Shown: one piece after another, positions 23,723 to 35,123 of the stretch
Numbering within the stretch: position 1 is the stretch's first letter
Layout: each line of letters starts with the position of its first letter
Source: Hansfordia pulvinata
Taxonomy: Eukaryota; Ascomycota; Sordariomycetes; Xylariales
Length of the DNA stretch: 64,000 bases
NCBI GenBank assembly: GCA_006538405.1
Contig: BJKQ01000018.1
Coordinates: 265,001 to 329,000 of the forward strand
Reading direction: 5' to 3'
Notes under the pieces: generated by a model
What the model was told of the DNA's origin: nothing
What the model saw: the letters and a program-made list of their open reading frames with translations, nothing else
The model's database searches: none
Program-made: the position numbers and the translations under genes

Positions 23723-26180
23723 ATGGCGGCCACCGCAGCAGCAGCAGCACCGGCCACCGCGGCAGCAGCAGCCGCGTCGGACCCCGTCAGCGAGGCCGAG
23801 CTGGCCGAGATCCGCAACGCTCCCACGGCCTACGGCAACGACTCGATGGAGCACAAGGCCGTCCCGGACAACTACATGTACGACTTCAAGTACAACTTCC
23901 CGCTGCCGGCGCACGAGGGCAGCGACGAGTACCTCGACTTCACCGACGAGGACGCCCGCAACCTGCCGGCCCTGGCCAGCGACTTTGTCCAGGAGCTGGC
24001 CTACGCCATGCGCAGCGGCGACGCCAAGGCCTTTGCCGGCCTGTTCCTCGACATTGGTGAGTTAGTCCTGAGTTCTCTCGGGGGCATTCTTGCATGGCCC
24101 CGCGAGATAGAGATGGTCCTGTTCTGCCCGGCTCTGCTGACAGCCTCTACTACGCCCCTCAGGAACCTGGAAGGACAAGGTGGTCTACACGTGGGACTAC
24201 CGCAGCTTCAACACGCCGGCCAAGATCGAGGCGGCGGCGGCGGACCTGCTGCCCCGGACGCCGACCCAAAAGTTCCGGCTGCTCGACCGCCCGGCCCCCG
24301 CGGTCCAGCGCCCTTACCGCGACGTCGCCTGGCTGCAGGTCGCCTTCGCCTTCGACACGGACGTCGTCGGCGCCAGCGGCCTGCTGACCCTGGTCAAGAC
24401 GCGGTCCGCGGGCCTGCGCGCCTGGTCGCTGCACACGGCCGTCGAGAGCCTGCACGGCTTCCCCGAGCTGCCGGCCCGCGACGGCCACATGCGCGGCGAC
24501 AAGTCGTGGCACGACCAGCGCCGGGCCGACGACAACCTCGAGGGCGTCGAGCCGGATGTCCTCATCATCGGAGGCGGTCACTGGTGAGTTTTGCGTGTTT
24601 TGTCCTTGTCATGCATCACTCTCTTCCCCCCTTTTTGCACTTCCTTCTTTCCACCCGTCTCCCCTTTCCGCCCCCCCCCCCTCCCCCTCCCCCCTATTCT
24701 CATCATCCTTCTTCTCTCTTCTCCCTTTCCTTCCCTCTTTATAGACAACTAACTTCTGTCTTGTCCCCAGCGGCCTCAGCATCGCGGCGCGCCTCAAGGC
24801 CCTGGGCGTCCCGGCGCTGATCGTGGAGCGCAACGCGCGCATCGGCGACAACTGGCGCGGCCGGTACGAGTACCTGTCGCTGCACTTCCCGCACTGGGGC
24901 GACCACCTCCCCTACTTCCCGTTCCCGGACCACTGGCCCACGTACGCGCCGGCGGGCAAGGTCGGCGACTGGCTCGAGTGGTACGCCAGCGCGATGGAGC
25001 TGACGGCGTGGACGCGGTCGAGCGTCGCGGCCGCGCGCCAGGACGAGGCCACGGGCGAGTGGGAGGTCACCGTCCGCCGGGGTCACCACGATGGTAGTGA
25101 CGGTAGCTACGAGCGGACGTTCCGGCCCAAGCACGTCGTCGTCGCCACGTCGCTGGCGGGCGTGCCGTACACGCCGCGGATCCCCGGGGTGGAGGGGTTC
25201 AGGGGCACGGTCCGGCACTCGACGGCGCACGACTCGTCGCGCGCTTGGGTCGGCAAGAAGGTGCTGGTCGTGGGCACTTCATCTTCGGGCTTCGACACGG
25301 CGTACGACTTTGCGCGCCGCGGCATCGACGTCACCCTGCTCCAGCGCTCGCCTACCTACCTCATGTCGCTGGACCATTCTGTTCCGAGGGTATGTCTTTT
25401 CTCTTTCTGTTTTCTACCTTTCTCTCTCTCCTTCCCTCTCTCTCTCTCTTCTGCCACATCGCCCCTCATCCACCTTTCCCACTGTTACGACCCCCTCCCC
25501 CCCAAAAAAGAAAACACCCAACTGACTCCCCCCTCCAGATGATCGCCCCTCTGTACGGGCCGGACAAGAACGGCAGGCGGCCGGACCTCGAGGCGGCGGA
25601 CCGGGTGCACTTCGCGACGCCGATGGGGCCGGCGGAGGAGCTGTCGCGGCGGACGGCGCGGGAGATCTGGGAGGACGACGCGGAGATGCTGGCGCGGGTG
25701 GCGCGGTCCGGGTTCCGCGTGTGGCGGGGCCAGCGGGACACGGGCGTCGCGACGCTGGGGCACACCAAGAACGGCGGCTTCTACTACGAGGCGGGAGCGT
25801 GCCAGGCCATCATCGACGGGCGGATCCGCGTGCGCCAGGGCGCTCCCGCGCGCTTCACCGAGGACGGGGTCGTCATCGCCGCCAAGGGAGAGCAGGAGGG
25901 GCAAGAGGAGAAGTACGACCTGGTGGTCCTGGCCACGGGCTTCTCCAACACGATCGACTCGGTGCGGGCGGTGCTGGGCGACGACGTGGCCTCGCGCTGC
26001 GGCCCGATCTGGGGCGTCGACGAGGAGGGCGAGACGCGCACCGCCTGGCGCCACAGCGGCGTCGACGGGCTGTGGCTCATGGTCGGCACCTTCCACCAGG
26101 CCCGCTACCACTCCCACAAGCTCGCCCTGCGCATCCAGGCCATCCTCCAGGGCCGCGCCCGCGAGCCCTACCTCAAGTGA
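23723..26180 (+). CDS. Flavin-containing monooxygenase
   Basis: FAD- and NADPH-dependent monooxygenase that would hydroxylate or insert oxygen into a small molecule. Exons 23723-24056, 24163-24583, 24771-25389 and 25539-26180 join to 671 residues with an intact frame. An alanine-rich N-terminus is followed by a domain of about 200 residues before the FAD site, as in the long fungal members. The FAD dinucleotide motif GGGHCGLS is near residue 251, the FMO-type signature FRGTVRHS follows, and the NADPH motif VVGTSSSGFD lies in exon 3. ATGF marks the C-terminal flavin region. Intron 2 has an 11-base C run. The gene is divergent from the aldo/keto reductase. It may work in the same catabolic route or be an unrelated detoxification enzyme; no polyketide or peptide synthase is nearby. 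Confidence 0.92.
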
Positions 26181-26997
26181 GCGCGCTCAAAGGAAGGTGG
26201 TGACCTGTCAGAGCCAGTCAAAGGCGTCTTTCCGGAAGGTGGTTGTGAGGCTGACCCGGCGGGCGGGGCTCCTGGCACGAGTGATTGTTGTTCTGGTTTT
26301 GCCGTTGTCTCTCTCCCTCTTGATAGCTTCACATGCGCCTACTAGGTACTGCTCAAAGCACATTTTGCATGGCTGCCGCGTGGTTGTAAGAGGCTCTCCC
26401 ACCTTGATGACCTGGGCGCCACCCGAAGATAGGTCGTTTTTAAAGCTCTCGAGTTGTTTCTCCCAACATCACACCATCTTCTTTCTTGCCAAGAACGCGG
26501 ATTGCTCCCATCGATCTACCCATCGTCATTTGTGAGGACCGAGCGACATCAGCCCTCCAAGGTCTCCTCCAACGCGGAGATGGTGATGTGCAGTGTCGTG
26601 AACAGAAAGCGTCCCCTTGGCAGCGCCAAGAGGCTTCCGCCGAACCCTCTCTCTCTCTCCACCGGCAGACCGAATGCTGATTTTTGTGTCATTCTTCGTG
26701 GCGAGTTTTGGCAGCCGGTTCCAAGTGAAACGCCAACGAGGGCCGGGAGTCGCCCATCGATCGGGTCGCCGGCGAAACTGCGAACTCCCGTGGCGCAATA
26801 GTGACACCAACCGCCACCACCGAGCACAGAATACATCCAGCACTTACTATGTAGGCTTCAGCCAGCGGTACACAGGCATACGAGCAGGGAGGTTTCTTGA
26901 TTACAAGAGGTTGCCCGGTTCGGTCATGGGCTGTTCGGATTCGTCCCGCCCCTCCCTCGATCAGATTCGACAGGCGGCATCCCGGCTTGCATCCATT
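26181..26997. other. Intergenic
   Basis: The 3' flank of the monooxygenase and the promoter of a small secreted-protein gene. No further gene is supported. Confidence 0.5.
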
Positions 26998-27719
26998 ATG
27001 CACGTCGATTTCCTCCTGGCAGCCGCGGGACTGGCGCTCGCCGCTGCGCATCCCGGGTCCCGGAGCTCTCGCGCCGTGGGCCGAGACGGGCACGCCGCGC
27101 CTCCATCCATGGCAGCCCGGGCAGCCGGAGATGACGGGCCGGCCCGGCTCCGGGGCCGTGGTCGCAAGTGGCCGAACCAGATTCGCGAACCCGAGTGGTC
27201 GACCGAGTAAGTGAAAGCTGCACGCCCTCTTCGGGCTGCCCCCTTTTTCCTCTTTTGGTTTTGTTCCTGTTTTTCTTTCCTTCTCGTTGACCGTGCGCTG
27301 ACGTCGTGGCAGGGGACCTTTTCCACCCACGCAGGATCTTCGTCGCTTACAGAGACCAGTTCGGCCTCGACGACGCGAACCCGAGGGACTACGCGCGGTG
27401 GTACGGTCTCCAGAAGCTCGACGACGAGCTCGAGGCTTGGGTGTATGCCATCTTCGTGTCCATCTGGGATCCGGACCGGGTCGAGAAGATGATCTCGAGG
27501 ACCAAGTTTCGGGATGATCCGATCGGCAGGGCGTTCGGCTGGCGCGGCGCCCTGAGCGCGTTAGTCAAGCTGCTGGAGGAGGAGAAGGGCCTCCGGCCGG
27601 AGGACAGGGAGGCGCTCGAGAGCCTCGAGCACATCAGGCTCGCGGAAGACGTGTTGAAAGCTGTGTTTGACACCCTGGTCAGGGTCGCTCTCGAGTATAA
27701 TAACGTCAAGAAGCTCTGA
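26998..27719 (+). CDS. Small secreted protein, unknown function
   Basis: I do not recognise this protein. Two exons, 26998-27206 and 27335-27719, join in frame (splice acceptor CCACGCAG) to 197 residues. A nearer acceptor at 27312 would put exon 2 out of frame, which supports the later one. The N-terminus, MHVDFLLAAAGLALAAAHPG, is a clear signal peptide. It is followed by a basic, low-complexity segment rich in Arg, Gly and Ala, then a charged, mostly helical domain (about residues 70-197) with several Trp and Tyr residues. The mature protein has no cysteine, so it is not a disulfide-knotted effector. The gene sits between catabolic genes and another secreted-protein gene. Confidence 0.65.
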
Positions 27720-28183
27720 GTCTAGCATGGCCTTATCGCGCGGGTTGCTGGTCTAGAGACGGGATTTAAGATACCGGTGTCTAGTTGCTCGGGTAGCCAC
27801 CTAGGCTGGGTAGTCAACTCGGCAATGCCCAAGTGATATGAATGCCAGCCGGCATTTGCAGTGAACACCCCCCTTTCATAGTCAGATGCAGAGGCCGGCC
27901 TGGACTCGGGGCGTGATGGGGCTTCGCTTCTCTAGTATCTTGTGATATCCCCGGTCGCAAGGCTCTATTCAATGTGTATATTCTATCTAGTTCTCTACTG
28001 AAAGTGGCTCACTTGTATCTAATTGACACACATGCTGCGAGAAAACCAACCGACCAGTCCTCTCGTTCTGTTTCGACACCACCTGTACTCTGCCTCCTCT
28101 TCTTCACTTTGCACGGCTGCCTGAGTACTGCCCGCCTTGCCGCTAACACCCTCTTCCCTCCCTCCCGATTTCACTAGAGCCGC
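27720..28183. other. Intergenic between convergent genes
   Basis: The 3' flanks of two convergent secreted-protein genes, with no further features. Confidence 0.5.
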
Positions 28184-28750
28184 TCACTTGGTGCAGTGCC
28201 CGAGGTACGTGACGGCCTTGAGGCGGCCCGTCATGCTGGGCTCGTGCACCGTCGTCGCGCCGGAGCAGCCGGAGCAGCCGCGGCCCGCGCGCGAGTCGCA
28301 CTCCCACGCGTAGGTGCACTCCCAGGCCGTGTTGCACTCGGGCTCGCGGGCGAAGATCTTGCGGCCCGGCGGGGATCGAGCAGCATCTCCGTCTTCACCC
28401 TCGCTGTTGGTGCCATCCTCCAGCTCCTCTTCGATCCACCGCTCCAGCTGCTCGAACGGCGTCGTCTTCTCCGCCGCGTCTTCCGAGCCGTGGCTGACGT
28501 CAAAGGCAATGCCCGCGCCAGGGCCGACGCGCCGCAGGTCCGCGTCGACGGGGTACACGAGGCTCGCGCGGGGGCCGACGTCGAACTCGAGAGCCGCGTA
28601 CGCGAGGTCCGCGCGGTGCCAGCGCCGGACGGCCGAGGCCAGCGACGAGGAGGAGGAGGAGGAGGAGGAGGAGGATCCGAGGCTGGCGTGGGCGGTGTGG
28701 AGGGAGGCTGCGAGGAGGGCGGCGGAGAGGGCGTTGATTGCGAGCTTCAT
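28184..28750 (-). CDS. Small secreted cysteine-containing protein
   Basis: A single-exon frame of 188 residues that I do not recognise. It begins with a signal peptide (MKLAINALSAALLAASLHTAHA). A serine run of about eleven residues follows directly, encoded by a GGA/GAG trinucleotide array near 28644-28676. The central part is acidic (EELEDGTNSEGEDGD). All six cysteines of the mature protein are in the last 55 residues, and the first three are in a tandem ECNTAWEC-TYAWEC arrangement followed by GCSGC. This pattern is compatible with a disulfide-stabilised secreted or effector-like protein, but no family is assigned. Frame and start are unambiguous. Confidence 0.7.
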   Translation of the reverse strand: MKLAINALSAALLAASLHTAHASLGSSSSSSSSSSSLASAVRRWHRADLAYAALEFDVGPRASLVYPVDADLRRVGPGAGIAFDVSHGSEDAAEKTTPFEQLERWIEEELEDGTNSEGEDGDAARSPPGRKIFAREPECNTAWECTYAWECDSRAGRGCSGCSGATTVHEPSMTGRLKAVTYLGHCTK

Positions 28751-30598
28751 TTTTGCTGATTTAGGGAATATTGTTGTGATAAAGGGTGATCTCGAGATGG
28801 GAGCAATAGAGAGTTGGGATCAAGGATTTGTGAGGATTGTGTGGATGGTACAGCCAGACAGATAGACGAAGGAGGCGGAGGTGAGCCGGATATATATACA
28901 ACGACTGCAAGACACAATCATCGTCATCATCGCTGAAAGCACCACAGACCAACCTCACATACTTACCGACAGACTCTGAGCCACCACGTGAGGCCATCAG
29001 CTGCTGCCTCGTGAGCCCCGACTCTCCCGCCCCACCTCAGATCTTATCTGATCATCAGATTGGCAAAATCGCAATCCGCCGACCGGGGCCAGGCTGGCTG
29101 GCTTCGCCCCTCCGAAGCGCCTTTATTCGCCTCCCGCGGGTCTGTGTAGCGAGAAGCACGTCGCATCGGCGACCAGGACTGACCCGCCCCCACTCTCATC
29201 CTCGCCTTTCTCTGCTCGTCTTCCACGGCGCGAAAAGGTCTTTTCTCTGCAGGTGGCGCGCCGTCAGCGTGGCGCGGCGTCGTGCACGCCTCGTTCGTTC
29301 GTTCGTTCGGGCGCGGAAAGCGATCGGGCGCCCCCCCTCTCCACCTGGGCGGGCCGTCTGTATGGTCTCGAGGCGGCGGCGACGTGAGAGCGAGTAACGA
29401 CTGGAGGGAGCAGTTGATTCGACTGATGTGCTTGGCTGTCCGATTCGGCTGTTGACTACCGAGATTTCGTGGTGAAGCCGGCAGACCAGGTGGCCAGGAT
29501 CTTGGAGGCCTTTCTCTCGCGAAGTAGGTGGTCGTGATGCTGTAGTCCGTCTTTTACGGAGACGGTCTATCTGGGCGTGTTCTGCAGGCAGCCTTCTCGG
29601 CGTCAAGACACGGACCAAAGGAAGAAGATCCCAAAGCCGGCATCGGGCAAGCTCCGCCAGCTGGAGTGGACCCGCACGGCGAGCTCACGGCTTGTTCGTG
29701 GAGCCGGCAGAGCGGCCCGGTGGCAATATTAGTCATGCCATAGACGACGAGCTGCCGTTTTTTTCAAACCCTTCAGGCTCGCGAGATTTTCTCTGTCTCT
29801 CTTCTCGTCGCGAATTGGTGTGGAAACGGCCAAAAGGCAATGTGACCGCAGCGCAGAGTTGGCCACTGGTGGCGCCGGCGGGACTCGCGGCCGACTGAGC
29901 TCGATGAAGACGCCGTGGCTTTTCCTGGGCGACCTGCTCCGTTCTGCGGCTGGTTGCCTGGATAGGGTTGTTCGCCGGGTGGCGGGCTTCCAGGGGCCCC
30001 TCGAAGACAGCAAAGAGCTCATTGTGCGAGCATCGGACGGTAGAGAGACCGCGGCTGGGATACCTGGTTGGCCCGGACGCAGGGAAATGACACTGTCGTT
30101 GCCTGGAGCCCGAGGCCCCGTCTGGAGCCAGCAGAGGTTGCGGGCTTTGTCACCGACTTTGTCACCGACTGACTATACGGGAAGTCACCAGGTGTGGTGC
30201 GGTGTGTCGGGTTCGGCTGTCAAGCACCGTAACGTTTCTCAGTAGGTACCGTCCGGTCGGGAAGTGTTGACGACCCTATCTACACAGGTCTCGGCCTCAA
30301 GAAGTAGGTGCCAAAGTCGATCTGCCGAGAGAAATCTCTCCTCTCTTTCTGCTCCCAGACGATACGGCGTAGTACTCGGCAATCATGACAGTGGGAAGAT
30401 GAGAGTTCGACTGACTGACCTCCAACTTCTGACGGTATGTTCTCGGGAATGCGTGTAGAAGAGAAAACCCGACACGAAGCAGGATGAGCGCTCTGCCCCC
30501 AACTCGGATGGATATCCCAATTCACTTGACAGCATACTTACCTTAGGTACGCATTGGCACCCAATGCCCTCTCTCAACGCCGCGGCCCTTTCCCATTC
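28751..30598. other. Gene-poor region
   Basis: No gene could be supported across this 1.8 kb. A CGTT tetranucleotide run sits at about 29290-29308. Frames are present on both strands but carry no motifs and overlap each other. Confidence 0.45.
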
Positions 30599-31664
30599 TC
30601 AGTCGCACGCGAGCCGCTCCGTGCCCGACACGTGGTCGCACCTGTAGTCCGGACCCGGCCACGGCGACCGCGGCGTCCTCGATGGCCACGTCCCGGCAGC
30701 CACCCGAGGCCTCGGCGCGGTCCATCTGCGCGACGCAGGCGGGTGTCCGCGACAGTGGCGGCCCAGCAAGCGATGGCAACGCCCGGGATCTCAAACAGGC
30801 TGCTGTTGCAGTCGCCCGCCCTCGCCGCTGAAGATCGTGCACTGCTTTATGCTGAAGGGAGAGCTCTCGAGGCCGGCAAAGGTGAAGAAGTCTGTCATGG
30901 CTCGCGCGCTGTCAGTCCTTTCGACCCCTCTACTCATCCTTTGCTGTCTTCGCCAGGTTCTTGTTGCTGTGTTGGGAACCTACTGGTCTTCCTTAGATCT
31001 GCATAGCGGCTCGTCAGTCACGAGTCGTGCATGCTTCGTGTTCAGAGTCTAGAAACAAACGCCAAGCCTGAACCGAGAGAGAAAAAAAGAGAAAAGAAAG
31101 AGAAATGAAAAAGGAAAAGAATTCACACCCAACGCCGGCCCCGCCCACGAAACGTCGAGTCCTCGACCACGACGCCCGAGCAGTTGTCCCTTGGCAGCGA
31201 CCCGCGTCGTCGCCCGTTGCGTTGCGCACGTTACAGGCCGCGTGGAACGTCACCCGGTGCGAGTCGAGCGTGTCCGTCCAGGACTCCAGGTCGTCGCTCC
31301 GCTGGTGTCCGTGAGCAGGCGGGGCCGCATCTTCAGGTCTTCCCCCTGCGTGTCCAGGGAGTAGGGCGGCTTCAGACTCAAACTCACCTTGAGCGTCCCA
31401 TCCAGGTTGACCTGCACGTCCCTCAGACCGGTGGTCTTCATTGTACCTGTTGATGTTGTAGGTTGTGTCAGAGAAGGTGATGGATGCCCCCCGCTGCCGC
31501 AGTCTTCGAAGGCAGTCATCGGAGCCGCTCCCCTTGGCTTCCACGGCGCACTCCTTGCGAGGCACGATGCCCCCGTAAGGCGAGCCGGAGATGGGCCGGG
31601 CCTTGCCGGCGACCAGGGCCAAGCTGGCTGCGGAGAGGAGTGCGCGGCGCGTGAGCAGATACAT
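30599..31664 (-). pseudogene. Decayed secreted cysteine-rich protein gene
   Basis: A signal peptide (MYLLTRRALLSAASLALVAG) starts at 31664. Fragments in different frames then look like parts of one protein. They include an N-terminal ITFSDTTYNINRYN, then TTGLRDVQVNLDGTLK ending at a GTGAGT donor, CNVRNATGDDAGRCQ, CSGVVVEDSTF, FFTFAGLESSPFSIKQC, DCNSSLFEIPGVAIAC, CRDVAIEDAA and a terminal YRCDHVSGTERLACD followed by TGA at 30601-30599. Some joins may be introns, but at least three changes of frame within about 1 kb cannot be explained by GT-AG introns of normal size, and they need bases both added and removed. That differs from the deletion-only breaks elsewhere and suggests true decay. Order and strand of the fragments are consistent. 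The family is unknown. Confidence 0.45.
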
Positions 31665-33104
31665 TGCGAGTGGCCCGACGCTGCAGTCCAGCGAGTGAAA
31701 TGTTCGTGGCTGTGCCTCTTGGTCTTTGGTCCTCACGGGAATAGCCGAGTCGCCGGCCTCATTCATGCATCGTTTGCTGGCCCTTGCGTATCAATACCGG
31801 GACATGTATCACGTGAAGCCCTTTATACGTTGAGGCTGTAATACCCCTCGGAACACTGCCATCCATGGATGCAACTGTCCCTTCGCCTCTTATATGGCGA
31901 GTTGCCATCGACCGCAGTGCGCGAGTGACGTGTGTCGTGTTCTGCCCTGAGCTTCCATGAGCGCTAAATCATCAACATTCGACACCCGATGCTTGCCACC
32001 AGCCGAGGGATACTGCGATGGTTCCTAGGTACAGATGAAGGACTCCTTAGAAAATGGCCCATCGCGACCTGAAAAAGGGCAGCCATCCCGGAATCAAGTC
32101 TTTCCACCAGTGTCGTCTTGCAATCCGTCGACCACCGCAACCACACCGCACTCGGGAACAAACAATACCTACAGAAACCGCAGATCCCACACGGTCGTGG
32201 GAACATGCGCGTGGGGCAATGATAATCCTTTCTGAGTATGACTATTTTCTTCCGAGCGCGGCGGTTGATACAGTGGCGACAGAGGGGTAGAACATACTCA
32301 CGTTGAGCTGGTGAGCAGTGGACGACCGGAAGTTTGATCAGATAAGCCCCCGGGGCACCATCATCGGCTTATTACTAAACACCCCCTTCCCTCCCACCAC
32401 TTGGCGTCACGCACCAGACCATCGCCTTGGAGAATGACCTCATCAGCCCCTCCCAAGACCCCTGTCCATCTCAGTCCAGCCCCCCGCCCGCAGCGTGGGC
32501 GGGCTCTCGCTGGCAGTCAGGCCGACACGCGAGACCTACCTCAACAACTGCCGAGCTGACGCGCATCATACTTCCCCAGACAAGCCAGGGCCCCAGACCC
32601 GGGCCGAGGGGGGGACGTGGCGGCGTTCTCCATGTCACACCTCCCCAGTCGCGAACGATTAGTCGTCCACCAGGGTACAATTCAGGTCACACACGGCCAC
32701 GCAAGAGCAAAGCCTGGAAAATACAACTGTGTGCCAAAGGGGCGGCATGGAAACCCGCGGCGTCTCACTTCATCCAGCCCGTATTTAATTGTGAAAAAAA
32801 AAGAACAGGTTCCTATAAACATCGTGGCCCCAGACACAATCATCGTCACAAGGCCGCCGCCGGTCCCTGGACGGCATCCATCGTCATCATCATATCAAAT
32901 CCCCCCAAAAAACCCTCGTTCCAGTGAGTCATTCATCCTCATATCCCGCCTGAAACGCTTCTCGAGCGGGGCGTGTAAAGTAAACATAGCAACCGTGCGT
33001 AAGAAAACAGTGTATATCTTTTATGTTTTTTTTTGTCTTGTTCTTCGGACTCATGCCCCTCTCATCGTCAACCCGAGAGGAGACAAAGAGTAAGACCTCC
33101 CCCC
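31665..33104. other. Intergenic
   Basis: No gene is supported. The right part should hold the 3' untranslated region of the inositol oxygenase gene. Confidence 0.5.
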
Positions 33105-34025
33105 TCACCAGCTGATGACCTTGGTGGGGAAATACTCGTCAATCAGCTCCATGTAGTAGGGCTTGAGCTCCTCGGCGTCGGGGATGCCGTCGCTCTTGCT
33201 GTAGAGGTCGTAGGGGTTGAAGGCGCGGACGGCGTCGAGCATCTTGTAGTCGTGCTCGACCATGAAGTGGTGGTAGGCGCCCTCCTTGTGCCAGGGGTAG
33301 AAGGAGTGGTAGCGGATCATGGCGAGGGCCTCGGCGGGCAGGGTGGACTGGTCCTTGCAGATCATGTAGAGGTACTCGTCGTGACCCCACGACAGCATGA
33401 TGTTGTCGAGGCCGCAGCCGGGGGCGTAGATGCCGTTCTTGGTGCTGTAGATGGGGTCGCGGCTGTCAGGGTTGTCCTTGAAGCTGCCCGGGTAGATGAT
33501 GCGCTCGTCGAACGCGCAGCCGACGGGGAACGTGTCGCCGACGACGTCCCACTGGCCCTCGGACCCGTAGAAGAAGAGCAGCTTGCCGAGGTCGTGGATC
33601 AGGCCCGTCAGCTGCATCCAGCGCGGCTTGCCGTCGCGGCGCATGGCCTCGGCCGACTGCAGCAGGTGCTGGATCTGCGACAGGCTCGTGTCCGGGTCCG
33701 AGTCGTCGATGAGAGTGTTGAGCTTCTCCATCGCCTCCCAGATGGTCATCTTCTCCCGCGGGCTGTACTTGAGGTTGTTGCGGACCTTGAGGTTGTACGC
33801 CACCGTCTGCTTCGTGTGCTGCTCCACGTAGAAGTTCTTGACCCGGTCGCACGCGTCCTCGTACTGCCGGAACTGCGTCTTGTCCTTCTCCGTGTCGAAC
33901 TGCGACTTGGTGTTGAAGCCCTCCTGGCCCTTCATCACGTTGACCGCGTCGATGTTGTCCGAGGTCTGCTCCAGCTTGCCGCCGTCCCGAGCGGACGTGT
34001 CTTCGAGGAGGACCGCGGGTGCCAT
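33105..34025 (-). CDS. myo-Inositol oxygenase
   Basis: Non-haem di-iron enzyme that cleaves myo-inositol with oxygen to D-glucuronate in the cytosol. A single intact exon encodes 306 residues, the expected size. Family landmarks are visible: FRQYED and VKNFYVEQHTKQTV near the N-terminus, then the iron-binding histidine/aspartate motifs LIHDLGKLLF and SWGHDEYLYM, MIRYHSFYPWH, and the C-terminal PYYMELIDEYFPTKVISW. The leader upstream (34055-34092) is rich in GT and GA repeats. The product, glucuronate, could feed the uronate-type enzymes at the left of the window. A regulator gene and a sugar-transporter gene lie to its right. The start at 34025 has a good context and leaves a short variable N-terminus. 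Confidence 0.97.
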   Translation of the reverse strand: MAPAVLLEDTSARDGGKLEQTSDNIDAVNVMKGQEGFNTKSQFDTEKDKTQFRQYEDACDRVKNFYVEQHTKQTVAYNLKVRNNLKYSPREKMTIWEAMEKLNTLIDDSDPDTSLSQIQHLLQSAEAMRRDGKPRWMQLTGLIHDLGKLLFFYGSEGQWDVVGDTFPVGCAFDERIIYPGSFKDNPDSRDPIYSTKNGIYAPGCGLDNIMLSWGHDEYLYMICKDQSTLPAEALAMIRYHSFYPWHKEGAYHHFMVEHDYKMLDAVRAFNPYDLYSKSDGIPDAEELKPYYMELIDEYFPTKVISW

Positions 34026-35123
34026 TGTGGTGGTTTTGTGTGTGTATGTGTGTGCGAGGAGGAGCGCGAGAGAGAGAGAGAGAAAAGAGGAGAGAGTGTG
34101 CTGTAAGATGGGGAGCAAGATGGCGCTGCAAGTCAAGTCTTCAGCTCTTGAAGGTCGACAGATGTGATCAGTGAATGTCAAGTTGATGTTGATTGATGAT
34201 CTCGAGACCGGATGAGCATGTCGGACTCGGCTTGATATAGAGGGCCTCGAGGAAAGGCCCCTCCCTCACACGCGGCCGGCAAGAGGCGTGTAAGTCCCGA
34301 GCAGGACCGACGGGCCAAAACACCACCCACCCCTCCAACCCACCACCATCCACCACCGCCGCCCACATGATGGCGTATAGTCGCGGACCCCCCGGAAGAG
34401 GGCAAAATCGCCGACGCTGCCCGGGCCCCGGTCGTCTCCGCCGCGACCCGTTCGCCAACGTAAATCGTGTTTCCCCACGCCGCGCTAGCCCCGGATCGCT
34501 CGGCGCTTCGAGTCGGTTCCTGCTGAAGGGGCAATTCTGCCCGAGGGCCCCCCTTCGACAACGCCAACTGCCTTATGGGGGCGCCCCGCCAGACCCACTG
34601 GGCTGCATTCCATCGCATCGTCGCTGACGCTGACGCGGGATGTGCGTTGTGGGAAAGAAAAATCCGAGCCTGGGGGCAAGAGCTGGTTCCAGGAAAGAAA
34701 CCCGCGGGCAGGCCCTCGAAGTGGCTGGGTCGGAGGAGGAAAGGCATCGTCAGTCAGGCAATCAGTCGACAAGATTGGATCTGACGCGACGAGTGATCGA
34801 TGCCGGCGGCGGCGGCGGCAGAGGAACACCGCGCTATCGGCAGGCGAGCCTCCTGCCAAGACGTGCGAGCGAACCCGACACGACCCAAGAGAGACGGCCC
34901 AGGCCACCCCGTGTGCCCGTGCTGTTACGTAGGTGGCCCCTCGCTGCCTGCGTACATACTCGTACAATCGGTGGGTGGCGGCCACTGCGCATCGCACGGG
35001 GGACGGGACAGAAGCCGGGCCCTTGGTCGTTGCACGCCCCTTGGAGGCACATGATCCCTGATACCCGCTGTAGAGAGCCCCGTCCCAGCGGCAGTCGCTT
35101 GGTCATGGCTAATCGTCATGTCA
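34026..35123. other. Intergenic, inositol oxygenase promoter
   Basis: Contains the GA/GT-rich leader of the inositol oxygenase and the 3' flank of the regulator gene. Nothing else is supported. Confidence 0.5.

Noticed and set aside
727..26180. Secondary-metabolite cluster
   Set aside because: No polyketide synthase, peptide synthetase, terpene cyclase or methyltransferase is present; all enzymes are of catabolic or general redox type.
27313..27334. Nearer splice acceptor (GGCAG at 27312) for the 26998 gene
   Set aside because: It puts exon 2 out of frame; the next acceptor (CACGCAG, exon from 27335) restores the frame exactly, so no frameshift needs to be proposed.
31014..31766. 250-residue minus-strand open frame as an intact gene
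   Set aside because: After the signal peptide and first domain its translation becomes low-complexity, while neighbouring frames carry the cysteine-containing fragments; treated as part of a decayed gene.
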